Of a stretch of 64,000 bases of DNA, positions 51,298 to 63,133 are shown piece after piece. The DNA comes from Sabellastarte sp. h YS-2021 (lineage: Eukaryota; Annelida; Polychaeta; Sabellida; Sabellidae), in NCBI GenBank assembly GCA_964017235.1, contig OZ024940.1, positions 1,488,001-1,552,000 on the forward strand, in the 5' to 3' direction. The first letter of the stretch is position 1. The number at the start of each line of letters is the position of its first letter. The notes under the pieces were generated by a model. The model made no database searches. It saw only the letters and a program-made list of their open reading frames with translations, and was not told where the DNA came from. The translations under genes and the position numbers were made by a program.

Positions 51298-52463
51298 TTC
51301 AGCAATATATATGACCAACTTCTGATTTAAAAAACGCTCTCAGGGGTACTTGGTAAATTGTTGCCATCACAAGATAGCATACCTTTATAACCCTGATGTA
51401 ACAGTCATAGCTATCCTATTTTTGTTAGTGCCACCCATCCAATGTCCTGCCCAAAATTCAGCATTATAGATTAACTTTAGACCGATTCATGATGTCCAAT
51501 ATGCTCTGGGGGGACTTGGGCTGAGTGGTTCCATCACAAGGTAGCATGCCTTTTTTACCCAGACGTAACATCCATAGCTATCCTACTTTTGTTAGTGACA
51601 CCCACCCAATGCCCTGCCCAAAATTCAGCATTATAAATTAACTTTAGACCGATTTATGATGTCAAATATGCTCTGGGGGGACTTGGGCTGAGTGGTTCCA
51701 TCACAAGGTAGCATGCCTTTATTACCCAGACGTAACATCCATAGCTATCCTACTTTTGTTAGTGACACCCACCCAATGCCCTGCCCAAAATTCAGCATCA
51801 TAGATTAACTTTAGACCGATTTATGATGTCAAATAGGCTCTGGGGGGACTTGCGCTGAGTGGTTCCATCACAAGGTAGCATGCCTTTGTTACCCAGATGT
51901 AACGTCAATAGCTATCCTATTTTTGTTAGTGACACCCACCCAATGTCCTGTCAAAAATTCAGCATTATGGATGAAATTCTGACCAATTTCTAATGTAAAA
52001 TACGCTCTCAGGGGTGCTTGGCTTAATTGGTGCCATTGTAATTTTGCATGTCTTTATTACCCAGATATAATGCTTATAACTATTCTATTTTTTGTACATT
52101 CCATCCACCCAATGTCCTGCCGAAAATTCAGCATTATAGATGAAATTCTGACCAATTTCTGATGTAAAATACGTTCTCAGGGATGCTTGGCTTAATTGGT
52201 GTCATCATAATTTTGCATGCCTTTATTACCCAGATGTAACGCTTATAACTATACTATCTTTTGTACATTCCACCCACCCAATGTCCTGCCGAAAATTCAG
52301 CATTATAGATGAACTTTTGACTAGCTTGTGATGTTAAATAATCACTCTCCGGTACTTGGGTTAAGTGGTGCCATCACAACGTAGCATGCCTTTATTTCCC
52401 AGATGTAATGCCCATACCTATCCTATTTTTATTAGTGCCACCCACCAAATTTCCAGCCCATAA
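51298..52463 (+). repeat. 7-mer block, type beta (1166 bp)
   Basis: Standard beta with TTAGTGCCACCCATCC in B. Confidence 0.92.
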
Positions 52464-53629
52464 TTCAGCAATATATATGACCAACTTCTGATTTAAAAAA
52501 CGCTCTCAGGGGTACTTGGTAAATTGTTGCCATCACAAGATAGCATACCTTTATAACCCTGATGTAACAGTCATAGCTATCCTATTTTTGTTAGTGTCAC
52601 CCATCCAATGTCCTGCCCAAAATTCAGCATTATAGATTAACTTTAGACCGATTCATGATGTCCAATATGCTCTGGGGGGACTTGGGCTGAGTGGTTCCAT
52701 CACAAGGTAGCATGCCTTTTTTACCCAGACGTAACATCCATAGCTATCCTACTTTTGTTAGTGACACCCACCCAATGCCCTGCCCAAAATTCAGCATTAT
52801 AAATTAACTTTAGACCGATTTATGATGTCAAATATGCTCTGGGGGGACTTGGGCTGAGTGGTTCCATCACAAGGTAGCATGCCTTTATTACCCAGACGTA
52901 ACATCCATAGCTATCCTACTTTTGTTAGTGACACCCACCCAATGCCCTGCCCAAAATTCAGCATCATAGATTAACTTTAGACCGATTTATGATGTCAAAT
53001 AGGCTCTGGGGGGACTTGCGCTGAGTGGTTCCATCACAAGGTAGCATACCTTTGTTACCCAGATGTAACGTCAATAGCTATCCTATTTTTGTTAGTGACA
53101 CCCACCCAATGTCCTGTCAAAAATTCAGCATTATGGATGAAATTCTGACCAATTTCTAATGTAAAATACGCTCTCAGGGGTGCTTGGCTTAATTGGTGCC
53201 ATTGTAATTTTGCATGTCTTTATTACCCAGATATAATGCTTATAACTATTCTATTTTTTGTACATTCCATCCACCCAATGTCCTGCCGAAAATTCAGCAT
53301 TATAGATGAAATTCTGACCAATTTCTGATGTAAAATACGTTCTCAGGGATGCTTGGCTTAATTGGTGTCATCATAATTTTGCATGCCTTTATTACCCAGA
53401 TGTAACGCTTATAACTATACTATCTTTTGTACATTCCACCCACCCAATGTCCTGCCGAAAATTCAGCATTATAGATGAACTTTTGACTAGCTTGTGATGT
53501 TAAATAATCACTCTCCGGTACTTGGGTTAAGTGGTGCCATCACAACGTAGCATGCCTTTATTTCCCAGATGTAATGCCCATACCTATCCTATTTTTATTA
53601 GTGCCACCCACCAAATTTCCAGCCCATAA
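52464..53629 (+). repeat. 7-mer block, type beta (1166 bp)
   Basis: B has TTAGTGTCACCCATCC as in block 50133, a spacing of 2331 bp, which suggests duplication of a two-block unit. The third C has the private GTAGCATACC near 53044. Confidence 0.91.
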
Positions 53630-54962
53630 TTCAGCAATATATATGACCAACTTCTGATTTAAAAAACGCTCTCAGGGGTACTTGGTAAATTGTTGCCATC
53701 ACAAGATAGCATACCTTTATAACCCTGATGTAACAGTCATAGCTATCCTATTTTTGTTAGTGCCACCCATCCAATGTCCTGCCCAAAATTCAGCATTATA
53801 GATTAACTTTAGACCGATTCATGATGTCCAATATGCTCTGGGGGGACTTGGGCTGAGTGGTTCCATCACAAGGTAGCATGCCTTTTTTACCCAGACGTAA
53901 CATCCATAGCTATCCTACTTTTGTTAGTGACACCCACCCAATGCCCTGCCCAAAATTCAGCATTATAAATTAACTTTAGACCGATTTATGATGTCAAATA
54001 TGCTCTGGGGGGACTTGGGCTGAGTGGTTCCATCACAAGGTAGCATGCCTTTATTACCCAGACGTAACATCCATAGCTATCCTACTTTTGTTAGTGACAC
54101 CCACCCAATGCCCTGCCCAAAATTCAGCATTATAAATTAACTTTAGACCGATTTATGATGTCAAATATGCTCTGGGGGGACTTGGGCTGAGTGGTTCCAT
54201 CACAAGGTAGCATGCCTTTATTACCCAGACGTAACATCCATAGCTATCCTACTTTTGTTAGTGACACCCACCCAATGCCCTGCCCAAAATTCAGCATCAT
54301 AGATTAACTTTAGACCGATTTATGATGTCAAATAGGCTCTGGGGGGACTTGCGCTGAGTGGTTCCATCACAAGGTAGCATGCCTTTGTTACCCAGATGTA
54401 ACGTCAATAGCTATCCTATTTTTGTTAGTGACACCCACCCAATGTCCTGTCAAAAATTCAGCATTATGGATGAAATTCTGACCAATTTCTAATGTAAAAT
54501 ACGCTCTCAGGGGTGCTTGGCTTAATTGGTGCCATTGTAATTTTGCATGTCTTTATTACCCAGATATAATGCTTATAACTATTCTATTTTTTGTACATTC
54601 CATCCACCCAATGTCCTGCCGAAAATTCAGCATTATAGATGAAATTCTGACCAATTTCTGATGTAAAATACGTTCTCAGGGATGCTTGGCTTAATTGGTG
54701 TCATCATAATTTTGCATGCCTTTATTACCCAGATGTAACGCTTATAACTATACTATCTTTTGTACATTCCACCCACCCAATGTCCTGCCGAAAATTCAGC
54801 ATTATAGATGAACTTTTGACTAGCTTGTGATGTTAAATAATCACTCTCCGGTACTTGGGTTAAGTGGTGCCATCACAACGTAGCATGCCTTTATTTCCCA
54901 GATGTAATGCCCATACCTATCCTATTTTTATTAGTGCCACCCACCAAATTTCCAGCCCATAA
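53630..54962 (+). repeat. 8-mer block with duplicated C (1333 bp)
   Basis: B 53630-53788, C 53789-53955, C 53956-54122, C 54123-54289, C 54290-54456, D 54457-54625, D 54626-54794, A 54795-54962. The ATTATAAATT C monomer occurs twice in a row. This 8-mer differs from the 1335-bp type, whose extra monomer is a D. Confidence 0.92.
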
Positions 54963-56462
54963 TTCAGCAATATATATGACCAACTTCTGATTTAAAAAAC
55001 GCTCTCAGGGGTACTTGGTAAATTGTTGCCATCACAAGATAGCATACCTTTATAACCCTGATGTAACAGTCATAGCTATCCTATTTTTGTTAGTGCCACC
55101 CATCCAATGTCCTGCCCAAAATTCAGCATTATAGATTAACTTTAGACCGATTCATGATGTCCAATATGCTCTGGGGGGACTTGGGCTGAGTGGTTCCATC
55201 ACAAGGTAGCATGCCTTTTTTACCCAGACGTAACATCCATAGCTATCCTACTTTTGTTAGTGACACCCACCCAATGCCCTGCCCAAAATTCAGCATTATA
55301 AATTAACTTTAGACCGATTTATTATGTCAAATATGCTCTGGGGGGACTTGGGCTGAGTGGTTCCATCACAAGGTAGCATGCCTTTATTACCCAGACGTAA
55401 CATCCATAGCTATCCTACTTTTGTTAGTGACACCCACCCAATGCCCTGCCCAAAATTCAGCATTATAGATTAACTTTAGACCGATTCATGATGTCCAATA
55501 TGCTCTGGGGGGACTTGGGCTGAGTGGTTCCATCACAAGGTAGCATGCCTTTTTTACCCAGACGTAACATCCATAGCTATCCTACTTTTGTTAGTGACAC
55601 CCACCCAATGCCCTGCCCAAAATTCAGCATTATAAATTAACTTTAGACCGATTTATGATGTCAAATATGCTCTGGGGGGACTTGGGCTGAGTGGTTCCAT
55701 CACAAGGTAGCATGCCTTTATTACCCAGACGTAACATCCATAGCTATCCTACTTTTGTTAGTGACACCCACCCAATGCCCTGCCCAAAATTCAGCATCAT
55801 AGATTAACTTTAGACCGATTTATGATGTCAAATAGGCTCTGGGGGGACTTGCGCTGAGTGGTTCCATCACAAGGTAGCATGCCTTTGTTACCCAGATGTA
55901 ACGTCAATAGCTATCCTATTTTTGTTAGTGACACCCACCCAATGTCCTGTCAAAAATTCAGCATTATGGATGAAATTCTGACCAATTTCTAATGTAAAAT
56001 ACGCTCTCAGGGGTGCTTGGCTTAATTGGTGCCATTGTAATTTTGCATGTCTTTATTACCCAGATATAATGCTTATAACTATTCTATTTTTTGTACATTC
56101 CATCCACCCAATGTCCTGCCGAAAATTCAGCATTATAGATGAAATTCTGACCAATTTCTGATGTAAAATACGTTCTCAGGGATGCTTGGCTTAATTGGTG
56201 TCATCATAATTTTGCATGCCTTTATTACCCAGATGTAACGCTTATAACTATACTATCTTTTGTACATTCCACCCACCCAATGTCCTGCCGAAAATTCAGC
56301 ATTATAGATGAACTTTTGACTAGCTTGTGATGTTAAATAATCACTCTCCGGTACTTGGGTTAAGTGGTGCCATCACAACGTAGCATGCCTTTATTTCCCA
56401 GATGTAATGCCCATACCTATCCTATTTTTATTAGTGCCACCCACCAAATTTCCAGCCCATAA
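54963..56462 (+). repeat. 9-mer block with duplicated C pair (1500 bp)
   Basis: B 54963-55121, C 55122-55288, C 55289-55455, C 55456-55622, C 55623-55789, C 55790-55956, D 55957-56125, D 56126-56294, A 56295-56462. The dimer of GATTCATG-type and ATTATAAATT-type C is repeated (334 bp). The second monomer of the first dimer has the private TTTATTATGTC near 55321. Unlike the 1499-bp 9-mers, it has no 166-bp C. Confidence 0.92.
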
Positions 56463-57797
56463 TTCAGCAATATATATGACCAACTTCTGATTTAAAAAAC
56501 GCTCTCAGGGGTACTTGGTAAATTGTTGCCATCACAAGATAGCATACCTTTATAACCCTGATGTAACAGTCATAGCTATCCTATTTTTGTTAGTGCCACC
56601 CATCCAATGTCCTGCCCAAAATTCAGCATTATAGATTAACTTTAGACCGATTCATGATGTCCAATATGCTCTGGGGGGACTTGGGCTGAGTGGTTCCATC
56701 ACAAGGTAGCATGCCTTTTTTACCCAGACGTAACATCCATAGCTATCCTACTTTTGTTAGTGACACCCACCCAATGCCCTGCCCAAAATTCAGCATTATA
56801 AATTAACTTTAGACCGATTTATGATGTCAAATATGCTCTGGGGGGACTTGGGCTGAGTGGTTCCATCACAAGGTAGCATGCCTTTATTACCCAGACGTAA
56901 CATCCATAGCTATCCTACTTTTGTTAGTGACACCCACCCAATGCCCTGCCCAAAATTCAGCATCATAGATTAACTTTAGACCGATTTATGATGTCAAATA
57001 TGCTCTGGGGGGACTTGGGCTGAGTGGTTCCATCACAAGGTAGCATGCCTTTGTTACCCAGATGTAACGTCAATAGCTATCCTATTTTTGTTAGTGACAC
57101 CCACCCAATGTCCTGTCAAAAATTCAGCATTATGGATGAAATTCTGACCAATTTCTAATGTAAAATACGCTCTCAGGGGTGCTTCGCTTAATTGGTGCCA
57201 TCTTAATTTTGCATGTCTTTATTACCCAGATGTAATGCTTATAACTATCCTATCTTGTGTACATTCCATCCACCCAATGTCCTGCCGAAAATTCAGCATT
57301 ATAGATGAAATTCTGACCAATTTCTGATGTAAAATACATTCTCAGGGATGCTTGGCTTAATTGGTGTCATCATAATTTTGCATGCCTTTATTACCCAGAT
57401 GTAATCCTTATAACTATCCTATCTTGTGTACATTCCATCCACCCAATGTCCTGCCGAAAATTCAGCATTATAGATGAAATTCTGACCAATTTCTGATGTA
57501 AAATACATTCTCAGGGATGCTTGGCTTAATTGGTGTCATCATAATTTTGCATGCCTTTATTACCCAGATGTAACGCTTATAACTATACTATCTTTTGTAC
57601 ATTCCACCCACCCAATGTCCTGCCGAAAATTCAGCATTATAGATGAACTTTTGACTAGCTTGTGATGTTAAATAATCACTCTCCGGTACTTGGGTTAAGT
57701 GGTGCCATCACAACGTAGCATGCCTTTATTTCCCAGATGTAATGCCCATACCTATCCTATTTTTATTAGTGCCACCCACCAAATTTCCAGCCCATAA
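56463..57797 (+). repeat. 8-mer block (1335 bp)
   Basis: Three D monomers with TTCG at 57183. It brings the three-D type back after about 15 kb without it. Confidence 0.92.
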
Positions 57798-59130
57798 TTC
57801 AGCAATATATATGACCAACTTCTGATTTAAAAAACGCTCTCAGGGGTACTTGGTAAATTGTTGCCATCACAAGATAGCATACCTTTATAACCCTGATGTA
57901 ACAGTCATAGCTATCCTATTTTTGTTAGTGCCACCCATCCAATGTCCTGCCGAAAATTCAGCATTATAGATTAACTTTAGACCGATTCATGATGTCCAAT
58001 ATGCTCTGGGGGGACTTGGGCTGAGTGGTTCCATCACAAGGTAGCATGCCTTTTTTACCCAGACGTAACATCCATAGCTATCCTACTTTTGTTAGTGACA
58101 CCCACCCAATGCCCTGCCCAAAATTCAGCATTATAAATTAACTTTAGACCGATTTATGATGTCAAATATGCTCTGGGGGGACTTGGGCTGAGTGGTTCCA
58201 TCACAAGGTAGCATGCCTTTATTACCCAGACGTAACATCCATAGCTATCCTACTTTTGTTAGTGACACCCACCCAATGCCCTGCCCAAAATTCAGCATTA
58301 TAAATTAACTTTAGACCGATTTATGATGTCAAATATGCTCTGGGGGGACTTGGGCTGAGTGGTTCCATCACAAGGTAGCATGCCTTTATTACCCAGACGT
58401 AACATCCATAGCTATCCTACTTTTGTTAGTGACACCCACCCAATGCCCTGCCCAAAATTCAGCATCATAGATTAACTTTAGACCGATTTATGATGTCAAA
58501 TAGGCTCTGGGGGGACTTGCGCTGAGTGGTTCCATCACAAGGTAGCATGCCTTTGTTACCCAGATGTAACGTCAATAGCTATCCTATTTTTGTTAGTGAC
58601 ACCCACCCAATGTCCTGTCAAAAATTCAGCATTATGGATGAAATTCTGACCAATTTCTAATGTAAAATACGCTCTCAGGGGTGCTTGGCTTAATTGGTGC
58701 CATTGTAATTTTGCATGTCTTTATTACCCAGATATAATGCTTATAACTATTCTATTTTTTGTACATTCCATCCACCCAATGTCCTGCCGAAAATTCAGCA
58801 TTATAGATGAAATTCTGACCAATTTCTGATGTAAAATACGTTCTCAGGGATGCTTGGCTTAATTGGTGTCATCATAATTTTGCATGCCTTTATTACCCAG
58901 ATGTAACGCTTATAACTATACTATCTTTTGTACATTCCACCCACCCAATGTCCTGCCGAAAATTCAGCATTATAGATGAACTTTTGACTAGCTTGTGATG
59001 TTAAATAATCACTCTCCGGTACTTGGGTTAAGTGGTGCCATCACAACGTAGCATGCCTTTATTTCCCAGATGTAATGCCCATACCTATCCTATTTTTATT
59101 AGTGCCACCCACCAAATTTCCAGCCCATAA
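57798..59130 (+). repeat. 8-mer block with duplicated C (1333 bp)
   Basis: B 57798-57956, C 57957-58123, C 58124-58290, C 58291-58457, C 58458-58624, then D D A. B ends with the D-like CCTGCCGAAAA (near 57949) instead of CCTGCCCAAAA, shared only with block 60466. Confidence 0.92.
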
Positions 59131-60465
59131 TTCAGCAATATATATGACCAACTTCTGATTTAAAAAACGCTCTCAGGGGTACTTGGTAAATTGTTGCCAT
59201 CACAAGATAGCATACCTTTATAACCCTGATGTAACAGTCATAGCTATCCTATTTTTGTTAGTGCCACCCATCCAATGTCCTGCCCAAAATTCAGCATTAT
59301 AGATTAACTTTAGACCGATTCATGATGTCCAATATGCTCTGGGGGGACTTGGGCTGAGTGGTTCCATCACAAGGTAGCATGCCTTTTTTACCCAGACGTA
59401 ACATCCATAGCTATCCTACTTTTGTTAGTGACACCCACCCAATGCCCTGCCCAAAATTCAGCATTATAAATTAACTTTAGACCGATTTATGATGTCAAAT
59501 ATGCTCTGGGGGGACTTGGGCTGAGTGGTTCCATCACAAGGTAGCATGCCTTTATTACCCAGACGTAACATCCATAGCTATCCTACTTTTGTTAGTGACA
59601 CCCACCCAATGCCCTGCCCAAAATTCAGCATCATAGATTAACTTTAGACCGATTTATGATGTCAAATATGCTCTGGGGGGACTTGGGCTGAGTGGTTCCA
59701 TCACAAGGTAGCATGCCTTTGTTACCCAGATGTAACGTCAATAGCTATCCTATTTTTGTTAGTGACACCCACCCAATGTCCTGTCAAAAATTCAGCATTA
59801 TGGATGAAATTCTGACCAATTTCTAATGTAAAATACGCTCTCAGGGGTGCTTCGCTTAATTGGTGCCATCTTAATTTTGCATGTCTTTATTACCCAGATG
59901 TAATGCTTATAACTATCCTATCTTGTGTACATTCCATCCACCCAATGTCCTGCCGAAAATTCAGCATTATAGATGAAATTCTGACCAATTTCTGATGTAA
60001 AATACATTCTCAGGGATGCTTGGCTTAATTGGTGTCATCATAATTTTGCATGCCTTTATTACCCAGATGTAATCCTTATAACTATCCTATCTTGTGTACA
60101 TTCCATCCACCCAATGTCCTGCCGAAAATTCAGCATTATAGATGAAATTCTGACCAATTTCTGATGTAAAATACATTCTCAGGGATGCTTGGCTTAATTG
60201 GTGTCATCATAATTTTGCATGCCTTTATTACCCAGATGTAACGCTTATAACTATACTATCTTTTGTACATTCCACCCACCCAATGTCCTGCCGAAAATTC
60301 AGCATTATAGATGAACTTTTGACTAGCTTGTGATGTTAAATAATCACTCTCCGGTACTTGGGTTAAGTGGTGCCATCACAACGTAGCATGCCTTTATTTC
60401 CCAGATGTAATGCCCATACCTATCCTATTTTTATTAGTGCCACCCACCAAATTTCCAGCCCATAA
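59131..60465 (+). repeat. 8-mer block (1335 bp)
   Basis: Three-D type, TTCG at 59851; second half of the 2668-bp unit 57798-60465. Confidence 0.92.
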
Positions 60466-61798
60466 TTCAGCAATATATATGACCAACTTCTGATTTAAAA
60501 AACGCTCTCAGGGGTACTTGGTAAATTGTTGCCATCACAAGATAGCATACCTTTATAACCCTGATGTAACAGTCATAGCTATCCTATTTTTGTTAGTGCC
60601 ACCCATCCAATGTCCTGCCGAAAATTCAGCATTATAGATTAACTTTAGACCGATTCATGATGTCCAATATGCTCTGGGGGGACTTGGGCTGAGTGGTTCC
60701 ATCACAAGGTAGCATGCCTTTTTTACCCAGACGTAACATCCATAGCTATCCTACTTTTGTTAGTGACACCCACCCAATGCCCTGCCCAAAATTCAGCATT
60801 ATAAATTAACTTTAGACCGATTTATGATGTCAAATATGCTCTGGGGGGACTTGGGCTGAGTGGTTCCATCACAAGGTAGCATGCCTTTATTACCCAGACG
60901 TAACATCCATAGCTATCCTACTTTTGTTAGTGACACCCACCCAATGCCCTGCCCAAAATTCAGCATTATAAATTAACTTTAGACCGATTTATGATGTCAA
61001 ATATGCTCTGGGGGGACTTGGGCTGAGTGGTTCCATCACAAGGTAGCATGCCTTTATTACCCAGACGTAACATCCATAGCTATCCTACTTTTGTTAGTGA
61101 CACCCACCCAATGCCCTGCCCAAAATTCAGCATCATAGATTAACTTTAGACCGATTTATGATGTCAAATAGGCTCTGGGGGGACTTGCGCTGAGTGGTTC
61201 CATCACAAGGTAGCATGCCTTTGTTACCCAGATGTAACGTCAATAGCTATCCTATTTTTGTTAGTGACACCCACCCAATGTCCTGTCAAAAATTCAGCAT
61301 TATGGATGAAATTCTGACCAATTTCTAATGTAAAATACGCTCTCAGGGGTGCTTGGCTTAATTGGTGCCATTGTAATTTTGCATGTCTTTATTACCCAGA
61401 TATAATGCTTATAACTATTCTATTTTTTGTACATTCCATCCACCCAATGTCCTGCCGAAAATTCAGCATTATAGATGAAATTCTGACCAATTTCTGATGT
61501 AAAATACGTTCTCAGGGATGCTTGGCTTAATTGGTGTCATCATAATTTTGCATGCCTTTATTACCCAGATGTAACGCTTATAACTATACTATCTTTTGTA
61601 CATTCCACCCACCCAATGTCCTGCCGAAAATTCAGCATTATAGATGAACTTTTGACTAGCTTGTGATGTTAAATAATCACTCTCCGGTACTTGGGTTAAG
61701 TGGTGCCATCACAACGTAGCATGCCTTTATTTCCCAGATGTAATGCCCATACCTATCCTATTTTTATTAGTGCCACCCACCAAATTTCCAGCCCATAA
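60466..61798 (+). repeat. 8-mer block with duplicated C (1333 bp)
   Basis: Copy of block 57798 at +2668, including CCTGCCGAAAA at the end of B (near 60617) and the doubled ATTATAAATT C. Confidence 0.92.
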
Positions 61799-63133
61799 TT
61801 CAGCAATATATATGACCAACTTCTGATTTAAAAAACGCTCTCAGGGGTACTTGGTAAATTGTTGCCATCACAAGATAGCATACCTTTATAACCCTGATGT
61901 AACAGTCATAGCTATCCTATTTTTGTTAGTGCCACCCATCCAATGTCCTGCCCAAAATTCAGCATTATAGATTAACTTTAGACCGATTCATGATGTCCAA
62001 TATGCTCTGGGGGGACTTGGGCTGAGTGGTTCCATCACAAGGTAGCATGCCTTTTTTACCCAGACGTAACATCCATAGCTATCCTACTTTTGTTAGTGAC
62101 ACCCACCCAATGCCCTGCCCAAAATTCAGCATTATAAATTAACTTTAGACCGATTTATGATGTCAAATATGCTCTGGGGGGACTTGGGCTGAGTGGTTCC
62201 ATCACAAGGTAGCATGCCTTTATTACCCAGACGTAACATCCATAGCTATCCTACTTTTGTTAGTGACACCCACCCAATGCCCTGCCCAAAATTCAGCATC
62301 ATAGATTAACTTTAGACCGATTTATGATGTCAAATATGCTCTGGGGGGACTTGGGCTGAGTGGTTCCATCACAAGGTAGCATGCCTTTGTTACCCAGATG
62401 TAACGTCAATAGCTATCCTATTTTTGTTAGTGACACCCACCCAATGTCCTGTCAAAAATTCAGCATTATGGATGAAATTCTGACCAATTTCTAATGTAAA
62501 ATACGCTCTCAGGGGTGATTCGCTTAATTGGTGCCATCTTAATTTTGCATGTCTTTATTACCCAGATGTAATGCTTATAACTATCCTATCTTGTGTACAT
62601 TCCATCCACCCAATGTCCTGCCGAAAATTCAGCATTATAGATGAAATTCTGACCAATTTCTGATGTAAAATACATTCTCAGGGATGCTTGGCTTAATTGG
62701 TGTCATCATAATTTTGCATGCCTTTATTACCCAGATGTAATCCTTATAACTATCCTATCTTGTGTACATTCCATCCACCCAATGTCCTGCCGAAAATTCA
62801 GCATTATAGATGAAATTCTGACCAATTTCTGATGTAAAATACATTCTCAGGGATGCTTGGCTTAATTGGTGTCATCATAATTTTGCATGCCTTTATTACC
62901 CAGATGTAACGCTTATAACTATACTATCTTTTGTACATTCCACCCACCCAATGTCCTGCCGAAAATTCAGCATTATAGATGAACTTTTGACTAGCTTGTG
63001 ATGTTAAATAATCACTCTCCGGTACTTGGGTTAAGTGGTGCCATCACAACGTAGCATGCCTTTATTTCCCAGATGTAATGCCCATACCTATCCTATTTTT
63101 ATTAGTGCCACCCACCAAATTTCCAGCCCATAA
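61799..63133 (+). repeat. 8-mer block (1335 bp)
   Basis: Three-D type. The first D has the private GGGGTGATTCGC (near 62515) for GGGGTGCTTCGC; TTCG itself is retained at 62519. Confidence 0.92.

Larger units (their letters stand above)
57798..63133 (+). repeat. 2668-bp dimeric unit, two tandem copies
   Basis: 57798-60465 and 60466-63133 each consist of a C-duplicated 8-mer (1333 bp) and a three-D 8-mer (1335 bp). They share the rare CCTGCCGAAAA ending of B at the exact offset. By eye only single-base differences separate them, for example near 62518. Confidence 0.9.
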
